From Bacteroidales bacterium (lineage in GTDB: Bacteria > Bacteroidota > Bacteroidia > Bacteroidales > F082), in NCBI GenBank assembly GCA_024400455.1, contig JAKSMU010000006.1, positions 1 to 64,000 of the forward strand: a stretch of DNA of 64,000 bases, read 5' to 3'. Shown piece after piece: positions 37,593 to 45,026 of this stretch (position 1 is its first letter; each line of letters opens with the position of its first letter). The notes under the pieces were generated by a model, which did no database searches, was not told where the DNA came from, and saw nothing but the letters and a program-made list of their open reading frames with translations. A program made the position numbers and the translations under genes.

Positions 37593-38801
37593 ATGCATAA
37601 AACGACAAACCATAGCATCAGACTTCTTACCCTATCGGCATTGGGACTTCTTTTCATGGTTTCCTGCCTTAACATCAATGTTGAGCCGTTGCAAGAAAGC
37701 ACCGCCTTGAAAGCCGATGAAAAAATCATGCAAAAAGCCGATTCCGGCGATGTGAAAGCACAAAACGAGTTGGGACAGTTTTATGCCGAAAAAGGATACT
37801 TCATCGAAGCGACAAAATGGTACAGGAAAGCTGCCAATCAAGGAGATGCCGAAGCCCAATTCAACATGGCCTTAGCCTTCTACAATGGTTCTGGCGTGGT
37901 CTTCAACGAAGACAGTGCCTTTTACTACCAACTGAAAGCAGCGGAACAAGGTTATGCCAATGCCCAAATTGAAATAGGCGCCTGCTATGAAAACGGGAAA
38001 CATGTAGATAAAGACATTGCGAAGGCAATCTATTGGTACGAGAAGGCGGCGGAGCAAAACATACCTATGGCACAATACCAGTTATGCTATCTTTATTACA
38101 AAGGTGAAGGCGTTGAGCAAGATATCGAAAAATCGTTGCATTACCTTCGCGAAGCCGCCAATTACGGACTGCCCATTGCACAATACAATTTGGGGCTGCT
38201 CTATCGCGACGGCGACCTTGTGAAACGCGACCAAAACCAATATGTCCTTTGGGTGAAAAAAGCCGCAGAACAAGGTTATGCCAATGCTCAGATAGAAATG
38301 GCATATATTTACGACAAAGGCATTGTCGTTGATGAAAACAAAGACAAATCTAAAGAGATGTATACCCAAGCCGTCGTCCCCAATCAAAACCAATACGACA
38401 AATTCATTTTAGCATTATCTCCAGACTTGCAGAAACAGGAAAAAAGCAAGAAAAACATCCGCATAGAGCCGATGAAAGCCGATGAAATAAAGACAGAAGC
38501 CGACCAGCTTTATCAGGAAGGTTTCAAGCTCATGTTCGGAAACTATGGCGACTTGAACGTCTATGCACAAGCCGTCAACTATCTGACCCAAGCAGCAATT
38601 GGCGGCAAAAAAGAAGCCAAAGCTCTGTTAGCCTATTGCCTTGCAACAGGAAACGGCATCGACCCAAGCCCCGATGCTGCACCGCTTTTATACGTCGGAA
38701 AAGGAACCATAAAATGGAAAGGACTCGACGGCGTGTACACAATCAATTTTGAGATTTTCTACGACGGAACTTTCACAAAAGACATGGAGTATCAAAGATA
38801 A
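37593..38801 (+). CDS. Sel1-repeat lipoprotein
   Basis: 402 residues with lipobox FMVSC. Five or more Sel1-like repeats (~36 residues each) fill residues ~45-265, with the pattern AxxGxxxAQxxLGxxYxxG: for example KAANQGDAEAQFNMALAFYN and KAAEQGYANAQIEIGACYEN. The C-terminal ~130 residues are less repetitive (IKWKGLDGVYTINFEIFYDG near the end). Such solenoids act as protein scaffolds. It lies between sua5 and the S41 protease in a tight operon (2 and 15 nt gaps); function unknown. Confidence 0.82.
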   Translation: MHKTTNHSIRLLTLSALGLLFMVSCLNINVEPLQESTALKADEKIMQKADSGDVKAQNELGQFYAEKGYFIEATKWYRKAANQGDAEAQFNMALAFYNGSGVVFNEDSAFYYQLKAAEQGYANAQIEIGACYENGKHVDKDIAKAIYWYEKAAEQNIPMAQYQLCYLYYKGEGVEQDIEKSLHYLREAANYGLPIAQYNLGLLYRDGDLVKRDQNQYVLWVKKAAEQGYANAQIEMAYIYDKGIVVDENKDKSKEMYTQAVVPNQNQYDKFILALSPDLQKQEKSKKNIRIEPMKADEIKTEADQLYQEGFKLMFGNYGDLNVYAQAVNYLTQAAIGGKKEAKALLAYCLATGNGIDPSPDAAPLLYVGKGTIKWKGLDGVYTINFEIFYDGTFTKDMEYQR

Positions 38802-38816
38802 CAAAAGCTAAACAAA

Positions 38817-40412
38817 ATGAATATCAAGACATTATTTATCAGCATTTTGCTTCTGGCATCACTATTTGCCACAGCACAAAACCAAAAGCCTACCAAAGCA
38901 CAGCAAAACGCACAGAAATTCGCCAACACGATGTATCTTCTTGAGAATTTCTATGTCGACAGCACCAATTCCGACAAGGTCGTTGAAGACGCCATCATCG
39001 CGGCGCTCAAGGAGTTAGACCCACATTCGGCCTACATTTCAAAGAAAGACGTCGAGAAAGCCAACGAGCCTCTTGTAGGCAGTTTCGAAGGCATCGGCGT
39101 CACCTTTCAACTCATCCGCGACACCATCACCGTCATCAGTCCGACGGCTGGCGGACCTTCCGAAAAAGTAGGCATCATGCCAGGCGACCAATTCATCAAG
39201 ATTGACGGCGAAGACGCCTTCGGAAAAAAAGTTGATAACGAATACGTTCAGAAGCACTTGCGCGGCAAGAAAGGCACCAAAGTCGTCCTCAGCGTGAAAC
39301 GTGGCAACGGCCCCGAACTCATGGATTTTGAAATCATCCGCGACAAGATTCCGTTGAACAGCATCAACGCCTCGTTCATGATCAACGATGAAATCGGTTA
39401 CATCAAGCTTGACCGCTTTGCACAGGAATCGACCGACGAATTCAAGAAAGCCTTCGCCAAACTCAACGAGCAAGGCATGAAATCGTTGATTTTCGACTTG
39501 CGCGGCAACACGGGAGGTTATCTGAACACCGCCATCGAATTGGTCGACCAATTCCTGACCGAAAACAAACTCATCGTCTTCCAAGAAGGCCTTCATCAAC
39601 CACGCCAGGAATGGCAAAGCACCAAAAACGGACTTTACACCCAAGGCAAACTGGTTGTCCTCATCGACGAAGGTTCAGCTTCGGCCAGCGAAATCCTATC
39701 GGGCGCCATTCAGGACCACGACCGCGGCGTTGTCATTGGCCGACGTTCATTCGGCAAAGGTTTGGTGCAAAGACCTTTCAATCTGCCCGACGGTTCCGTA
39801 ATCCGTTTGACAACAGCACGTTACCACACGCCGACTGGCCGATGCATCCAGCGTCCTTACGAAAAAGGTGTTGAAGACTATTATAAGGAAATGACGAAAC
39901 GCCTTGAAAACGGCGAATATTTCCATGCCGACAGCATTCATTTCCCTGATTCACTGAAATATAAGACTGATGGCGGTCGCACCGTTTACGGCGGCGGCGG
40001 CATCATGCCCGACATTTTCATTCCGATAGACACCTCTTTTAATAGTAAACTATATACAAATCTGGTCAGGAAGGGCGCTCTCAACCGCTTCACGACGGAT
40101 TACGCGCTGCAACACAGAGACGAAATGCTGAAGAAATACGCCGATTTCGCCCAATTCAACAAGGAATTCACCGTTGGCGATGACCTTATTGCCGGACTGA
40201 AAAAAGCAGGCGAAGACAACAAGGTGGAATGGAACGAAGAGGAATTTGCACGCTCCGAGAAGTTCATCCGACTGCAAGTAAAGGCCCTCATCGCACGCAA
40301 TGTCTACGAAATGCAGCAATACTACGAAGTGATGCTTGCCGAAGACAAAGGCTTTCAGAAAGCCATTGAGGTTTTGTCGAACGAGAAGGAATATAAGCGG
40401 ATTTTGAAATAA
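38817..40412 (+). CDS. S41 family C-terminal processing peptidase
   Basis: 531 residues with a signal peptide (ending ATAQ). A PDZ domain at ~95-185 (EGIGVTFQLIRD, MPGDQFIKIDGEDAF) is followed by the S41 catalytic domain: FDLRGNTGGYLNTAIEL, the Ser-containing EGSASASEILSGA (catalytic Ser near 289) and the Lys-containing GRRSFGKGLVQ. Tail-specific protease acting in the periplasm. It is not a T9SS cargo. It may trim envelope proteins. Confidence 0.92.
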   Translation: MNIKTLFISILLLASLFATAQNQKPTKAQQNAQKFANTMYLLENFYVDSTNSDKVVEDAIIAALKELDPHSAYISKKDVEKANEPLVGSFEGIGVTFQLIRDTITVISPTAGGPSEKVGIMPGDQFIKIDGEDAFGKKVDNEYVQKHLRGKKGTKVVLSVKRGNGPELMDFEIIRDKIPLNSINASFMINDEIGYIKLDRFAQESTDEFKKAFAKLNEQGMKSLIFDLRGNTGGYLNTAIELVDQFLTENKLIVFQEGLHQPRQEWQSTKNGLYTQGKLVVLIDEGSASASEILSGAIQDHDRGVVIGRRSFGKGLVQRPFNLPDGSVIRLTTARYHTPTGRCIQRPYEKGVEDYYKEMTKRLENGEYFHADSIHFPDSLKYKTDGGRTVYGGGGIMPDIFIPIDTSFNSKLYTNLVRKGALNRFTTDYALQHRDEMLKKYADFAQFNKEFTVGDDLIAGLKKAGEDNKVEWNEEEFARSEKFIRLQVKALIARNVYEMQQYYEVMLAEDKGFQKAIEVLSNEKEYKRILK

Positions 40413-40439
40413 AACTTTAGTTTCAAATCCAAAAATCAT

Positions 40440-40447
40440 TATTTTTG
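40440..40447 (+). promoter_or_regulatory. -7 promoter element of the T9SS cargo gene
   Basis: TATTTTTG followed by C, 33 nt before the chosen ATG at 40481. Confidence 0.55.
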
Positions 40448-40480
40448 CCTCCAAATCATTACAAACTAAACCCTTACAAA

Positions 40481-42403
40481 ATGAAAAAATCCATACTCTT
40501 TCTGATTTGCGCATTTGCTTTCAGTACAATGCAGGCACAATGGGTCGACGACCCTACGGCCAACACCAGATTAGCCACCGCATCCGACGATGCTGGCGAA
40601 ATCTACCTGGCCACTCACGAAGCCACAGGCGACACCTATATCCAATGGAGCGACATGGCCTCCAACGGCTGGGGCGTCAACCTGCAGCGCATTGATATTA
40701 ACGGCGTTCCGCAATGGGGCGATGCCGGCCTTCACGTCAGCAGCCACCAGTTTTCCTCTTATTCGGAAGGCTATGCCATGGACGTCACTTCCGACAATGG
40801 CGTGGTGACTTGCTTCGCCAACTACGACGGTCAATGCATCGCCATGAAATTCGACAAAGACGGCAACGCCGTTTGGGGCGAACAAGGCATTTCGGTCATT
40901 GATTTTCCTGCAGGAAGCTACGGCTGCTCGAGAGTGGAACTCCAAGCCGGCAACGATGGCGGCGTTTGGGTTTTGGTCTCCGACACTCAAGACTTATACT
41001 TGCGCTACATCAATGCCGACGGCACACTCAACCCTACCGCCACCATCTCTGACTCAGGCGTGAGATGCCTGTTTGCTCTCTTGACCCCTGGTCCTGACGG
41101 TGTCGTTTTCGTAACCTACGAAAAAATAGGTTCGGGTATGTGGTATGTTGACAAACAGATCTGGGTAGCTGGCTACGCTACTGATGGCGGCCTCGCCACA
41201 CCTCCAGCCCAACTTATGGCTTCACAAGTTTTCGGCTCCACCTATATTCACTATGAAATCTCCGATGGAATGGGCGGCGGTTATGCCTACATCTTCCACT
41301 CAGGCATTGCCGAAGCGTTCAACACCTACGTCTTCCACTTCGATGCTAACGGTGTTTCGACTATCAGCAACCCGAATGGCGCCATGGTCCACACCACCGA
41401 CCCTGCCAATTTCTACGGCAATCCTTACGCCACAGTCGACCCTGTGACGCATGACATCATTCTGGTTTACCGTCAAACCGATTCTTATGCACAATCCGAA
41501 TCAAGACTTTATTTAAACCGCATCACCCCGACGGGCGAAGTGCTTTGGGGCGAAGGCTTACTCATTGCCGACGACAACGGCTTTGAATACACCGATGCAA
41601 AAATCGATGCTTATCCTGACGGCAGCGGTTTCATGGTTTCCTACATGAACGGCCCATACGGTGGCACGCCAATTGAAGCCCTCGGTTTCGACATGGACGG
41701 CAACCAGACTTGGCACACACATATCAACACCATCCAAGATGCAAAGACCGGCGCCGAAAACAGCAGCGGTTTCCTCAACGGACAGAACATCCTTGTCTGG
41801 ACCAACCAAGCTAATGGCAACATCTACGGCCAAAACATCGACATGAAAGGCACTTTAGGACCTATCGCACATGAAACTTGCTATCCTCCTTTCAACCTTC
41901 AAGGCGAATATTTCTGGAATGAAGAAAACGAGACTTTCGGCACCCTGATTACATGGGAAGCACCTGAAACACAACCTCTCTCCTACAATCTTTACAGAGT
42001 CGAAGACGAGGCCGTCATCAATATCGACGGAACCTTGACAAGCTACTTCGATGAAGTGCCTATGGGCGACTACACCTACCGCCTGACCGCCGTCTACGAA
42101 GATTGCGAATCCGAATACGCCCTCACACCCGATGGTGCCGACCATATTACCGTTACCGTCACCGCAGTTAATGAAAGCGCAATGTCGGCCAGCATCTTCC
42201 AAAACGGCAACAGCCTCATCGTCTCCAGCGAAGACCTCAGCCAAGTGGAAATCATCAGTATGACTGGGCAAAGCATCAAGACCATGGAAGCCAACGGCAA
42301 CGCTGCCGAAATCAATGTCAGCGGCCTAACCAAAGGCCTTTACATCGTCAGAATGAATGATGCGAACGGCAATGTCGTGGTGAAGAAGACAGTGATTAGA
42401 TAA
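40481..42403 (+). CDS. T9SS-exported protein with propeller-like repeats
   Basis: 640 residues with a signal peptide (ending TMQAQ). The body has recurring short motifs with WG and G, such as INGVPQWGDAGLHV, KDGNAVWGEQGISV and PTGEVLWGEGLLIA, like a beta-propeller of structural repeats. An FN3-like domain spans ~490-570. The last ~75 residues form a type A sorting domain (QVEIISMTGQSIKTMEANG, then GLYIVRMND, ending KKTVIR). Exported across the outer membrane. No enzyme motif is seen; an adhesin or binding role is inferred only from form. Confidence 0.78.
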   Translation: MKKSILFLICAFAFSTMQAQWVDDPTANTRLATASDDAGEIYLATHEATGDTYIQWSDMASNGWGVNLQRIDINGVPQWGDAGLHVSSHQFSSYSEGYAMDVTSDNGVVTCFANYDGQCIAMKFDKDGNAVWGEQGISVIDFPAGSYGCSRVELQAGNDGGVWVLVSDTQDLYLRYINADGTLNPTATISDSGVRCLFALLTPGPDGVVFVTYEKIGSGMWYVDKQIWVAGYATDGGLATPPAQLMASQVFGSTYIHYEISDGMGGGYAYIFHSGIAEAFNTYVFHFDANGVSTISNPNGAMVHTTDPANFYGNPYATVDPVTHDIILVYRQTDSYAQSESRLYLNRITPTGEVLWGEGLLIADDNGFEYTDAKIDAYPDGSGFMVSYMNGPYGGTPIEALGFDMDGNQTWHTHINTIQDAKTGAENSSGFLNGQNILVWTNQANGNIYGQNIDMKGTLGPIAHETCYPPFNLQGEYFWNEENETFGTLITWEAPETQPLSYNLYRVEDEAVINIDGTLTSYFDEVPMGDYTYRLTAVYEDCESEYALTPDGADHITVTVTAVNESAMSASIFQNGNSLIVSSEDLSQVEIISMTGQSIKTMEANGNAAEINVSGLTKGLYIVRMNDANGNVVVKKTVIR

Positions 42404-42410
42404 TTCCCAT

Positions 42411-42501
42411 AGAGACGCGAATCGCGTCTCAAACACATCGAAATTTAGACGCGCGCGTCTCTACAACAAAAACCGTCATTCAGATATGGGTGGCGGTTTT
42501 T
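42411..42501. repeat. Composite palindrome plus terminator element
   Basis: AGAGACGCGAATCGCGTCTC (42411-42430) is followed by a second short palindrome AGACGCGCGCGTCT (42447-42460) and the hairpin AAAACCGTCA/TGGCGGTTTT (42468-42500) with a T run. It is the end of the T9SS gene above and probably its terminator. Confidence 0.8.
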
Positions 42502-42520
42502 CAATTTCAGCAAAAAAAAT

Positions 42521-42580
42521 GGGACAAATGGGACATGGGACAATAAGCAAAATCGATAAAAACGCTTATTGTCCCATTTG
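42521..42580. repeat. Inverted repeat GGGACAATAAGC, compact copy
   Basis: GGGACAATAAGC (42537-42548) and GCTTATTGTCCC (42564-42575) flank the spacer AAAATCGATAAAAAC. Extra GGGACAAATGGGACAT lies left and CATTTGTC right, so the pairing extends. The long-spacer copy is at 4-135. This and the next three elements fill the 42.4-43.0 kb gene-free stretch. Confidence 0.78.
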
Positions 42581-42601
42581 TCACAAAACGGCTCCATGAA
42601 G

Positions 42602-42766
42602 CCGGGGCAGGACCTTCCCTGTACCAAGGCTGTCTTCCCTGCTGAGCATTCAGGAACCAGCAGAGCCTTTCCTTCGCTTTTTAGCGAAGCGAACAGGGAG
42701 CGGACAGCAAGAGGAAGCGTATCGGAGGCAGCCTTGGTACGGCCCAGGTATAGTGCTGCCCCTGGG
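42602..42766. other. Nested inverted-repeat structure, possible structured RNA
   Basis: An outer stem CCGGGGCAG (42602-42610) pairs with CTGCCCC-T-GG (42756-42765), one bulge. ACCT (42612-42615) pairs with AGGT (42746-42749). A perfect 12-bp stem GTACCAAGGCTG (42621-42632) pairs with CAGCCTTGGTAC (42729-42740). CTTCC (42634-42638) pairs with GGAAG (42713-42717). Two inner hairpins follow: CTGCTG/CAGCAG (42639-42663) and CTTCGCT/AGCGAAG (42672-42689). The order is co-linear and non-crossing, as in a folded RNA or a palindromic mobile remnant. No known RNA family is recognised. A 106-codon open frame crosses it but looks spurious. Confidence 0.6.
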
Positions 42767-42940
42767 ATGAAAAGTCAAAAAATCATTTTTCAAAAAATCA
42801 CAAAATCATTTTTCGATGTCTTGCAAACTTGGGTTTGCTCCACTTTGAGATTCCCGCCGAGCGGCGGAAATGGAATGCCTAGGTATTGAATTCGGAATTT
42901 CTGATTTTTTGATTTGTGATTTTTTGATTTTTTGCCGGAA
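42767..42940. repeat. AT-rich inverted repeats and small hairpins
   Basis: Repeats of the type TCAAAAAATCA/CAAAATCATTT (42773-42813) face their complements GATTTTTTGATTTGTGATTT (42903-42922) and beyond. Between them are smaller hairpins, for example GCAAACTTGGGTTTGC (42823-42838) and CCGCCGAGCGGCGG (near 42855-42868). It is the right half of the hairpin-rich block; function unknown. Confidence 0.6.
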
Positions 42941-43005
42941 ATAAAGTCCATTGATGGCTCCTTTGCAGCAATTGGCGGTTTAAAAAATCATATCCAAGTT
43001 TTTTC

Positions 43006-43013
43006 TATCTTTG
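43006..43013 (+). promoter_or_regulatory. -7 promoter element of the small lipoprotein gene
   Basis: TATCTTTG followed by C, only 5 nt before the ATG at 43019, implying a leaderless or very short leader transcript, as at 7820. Confidence 0.55.
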
Positions 43014-43018
43014 CGGCA

Positions 43019-43213
43019 ATGAAAAGGATTTTGCACACATGGCTTCTGATAGTACTTGTGATGGCAGGTTGCGCCAAACAGGAATGTGGCTTTTTGACTC
43101 CAATCAATAGCGAGGATAAAGAATACACTCTGTTTCTCGATTCCTTGGAAGTCCTCATTAGCGACTATAATTGTTACCAAATGGAATCTAATAAAATAAT
43201 GACAATCAAATAA
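43019..43213 (+). CDS. Small lipoprotein
   Basis: 64 residues with a lipobox LVMAGC (Cys18) and a short mature region of ~46 residues (QECGFLTPINSEDKEYTLFL, then a helical stretch DSLEVLISDYNCY). No family is recognised. It ends 9 nt before the next T9SS cargo gene and is probably translated with it; a leader or partner role is possible. Frame open further upstream, but the promoter lies there. Confidence 0.6.
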   Translation: MKRILHTWLLIVLVMAGCAKQECGFLTPINSEDKEYTLFLDSLEVLISDYNCYQMESNKIMTIK

Positions 43214-43222
43214 TTGAATACA

Positions 43223-44842
43223 ATGAAAAAAATATCACTTTTACTTTTCGCCTTGGCCCTTCTTTTCGGGGCCAAGGCTTTTGCGCAGGAATGGGAATGG
43301 GACTGTCCTACGGCTCATACTATGATCTACGAATCAGCGGAGCTATCCGATGGTGACATCATGGTTATGGGTCATCGGTACCATGATTCAAGCTGTGGTT
43401 TGCTACATTCGCCAACCTTATGGAAACTGGATTCGGAAGGGAATGGTCTGGCCTTTTCTGATTATCACAAGGACGGCTACTATGGCTATCCGCCTTATGT
43501 CCTTGAAAACGGTTCGGGTGATGTGTATGCGCTGATGACCTACAGCCCCGACCACGACACTTGCTCATCGAACTATTTCAAGAACTTCGAGCCGGTCACC
43601 GACCACTGCATTTTAGGTCTTTACAGGCTCAACGACGACCTTTCCATTGCCGAAAGCCATGAGATGGAAATCCCCATCGACACATCGGAGTGGCTGAGCG
43701 AAGAAAACCTTTATGATTTTTGGAATAACGGGCAAGCCTATCTGTACAGTGCTTTTGTGGATGACGACGGCACCATAGTGGGAGTTTACGACAAGACCGT
43801 GACAGCCGACCTCGACAAGCCGCGCGGCTACGACTCGACGGTGTTCTTCAGGATGGATTTCGAGGGAAACCTGCTAGCCAGGGCTGCTTATAGCGGAAAC
43901 AAAAGGTGCGGCGCTTGCCCTGCGTATAATTTTCGCCGCCATCACATCGTCAAAGCCGACAGCCTATATCTGTATTATGGGTGTCAATGGGATATCTATG
44001 AAGAGAAAGATGACAACCTCATCTATCTTGACCATGACTTCAACATTGTGCGCAGCAGGTCGTTCAAGCAGGCCGATCAGGTTCAGGCTATGTACAATAT
44101 GGATTTTAATGATTGCAATGTGACCCGAACCGGTAGGGGGACAACGCTGCTGACAAACACCTTCAGCGAGAGGTTTGCCCATTATAGTGTTGCATTGTAT
44201 GAGTATAATGACGATGTGAACGGCTATGGTAACAATGTGCCGATTCTTCACTATGCCAAGAGGAAAACAGATGGCTGGGATTTCGTGACCGAAATGTCTC
44301 CGCCCATTCAGTTTGAAGACGGTTCGCTACTTTATGTGTACGCTTTGAATGTGGGAGCAGCCTGCGATCAGGATTCAAGGATTGTGATAGAGCGTCTTTC
44401 ACCTGACTTTGAGACAGTTTCGACAATGTATTATGGAACATACGACGACGGTATAAGTCAGGCAGCGCTGGGCATTGCAGCTACACGTGACGGAGGCATG
44501 CTTTTGACATCAGGAGTTGTTAAACTGTCCAATGGCTATAGATTTCGTGCCGTCACCAAATTCCCCGCCGAGACTTTCTTGGGCATAGATGAAGCCCACG
44601 CCAACGGCCTTTCACTTGCCATCGCCTACCCGAACCCGGGCGGCAGCGAGATGCACATCCGCACCACAGTTGAGAATGCCTCCGTGAAAGTTTACGACAT
44701 GAATGGCCGTCTTGTGGCGCGGCAGCCTGTCACGGAGAACGAAACGGTGCTGGATGCTACGGACTGGGCGGCGGGAACGTATGTGTGGAAGGTGGTTTCT
44801 GATAAGGCCGAGATTGAATCGGGAAAATGGGTGAAGGAATGA
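43223..44842 (+). CDS. T9SS-exported protein of unknown function
   Basis: 539 residues with a signal peptide (ending AKAFAQ). The body is aromatic-rich and repeated motifs such as SDGDIMVMGHRY, TRDGGMLLTSGV and DDGTIVGVYDK suggest a propeller of beta strands. The C-terminus is a type A sorting domain: AIAYPNPGGSEMHIRTTVEN, VKVYDMNGRLVARQPV, then AAGTYVWKVV. The start ATG at 43223 follows the small lipoprotein stop by 9 nt. No catalytic motif is seen. Confidence 0.75.
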   Translation: MKKISLLLFALALLFGAKAFAQEWEWDCPTAHTMIYESAELSDGDIMVMGHRYHDSSCGLLHSPTLWKLDSEGNGLAFSDYHKDGYYGYPPYVLENGSGDVYALMTYSPDHDTCSSNYFKNFEPVTDHCILGLYRLNDDLSIAESHEMEIPIDTSEWLSEENLYDFWNNGQAYLYSAFVDDDGTIVGVYDKTVTADLDKPRGYDSTVFFRMDFEGNLLARAAYSGNKRCGACPAYNFRRHHIVKADSLYLYYGCQWDIYEEKDDNLIYLDHDFNIVRSRSFKQADQVQAMYNMDFNDCNVTRTGRGTTLLTNTFSERFAHYSVALYEYNDDVNGYGNNVPILHYAKRKTDGWDFVTEMSPPIQFEDGSLLYVYALNVGAACDQDSRIVIERLSPDFETVSTMYYGTYDDGISQAALGIAATRDGGMLLTSGVVKLSNGYRFRAVTKFPAETFLGIDEAHANGLSLAIAYPNPGGSEMHIRTTVENASVKVYDMNGRLVARQPVTENETVLDATDWAAGTYVWKVVSDKAEIESGKWVKE

Positions 44843-44854
44843 TTGACGACGATA

Positions 44855-44925
44855 AGAGACGTAGCACGCTACGTCTCTACAGATAAAAACCGTCATTCAG
44901 GCATTGGCTTGGGTGGCGGTTTCCT
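44855..44925. repeat. Composite palindrome plus terminator element
   Basis: AGAGACGTAGC and GCTACGTCTCT (44855-44878) with a 2-nt loop, followed by CTACAGATAAAAACCGTCATTCAGG and a matching TGGCGGTTT at about 44914-44922. Same layout as at 7731 and 42411. It closes the T9SS gene before the protease cluster. Confidence 0.8.
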
Positions 44926-44978
44926 TTTGGGGAAATAATGTAAATTTCAAAAATCTCGTTCCTTTCCCAAATATTTCC

Positions 44979-44986
44979 TATCTTTG
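44979..44986 (+). promoter_or_regulatory. -7 promoter element of C25 protease gene 1
   Basis: TATCTTTG, full match to TAnnTTTG, 40 nt before the ATG at 45027. Confidence 0.6.
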
Positions 44987-45026
44987 TCAACTCAAAAATC
45001 AATCATAACCCGCTAACATTCATTTT

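Noticed and set aside
37593..38801. Sel1 lipoprotein as a T9SS component
   Set aside because: No Por/Gld/Spr family text; Sel1 repeats alone do not support it.
42569..42889. 106-codon plus-strand open frame
   Set aside because: It lies across the nested inverted-repeat structure, has no recognisable domain or promoter, and its residue make-up follows the repeats.
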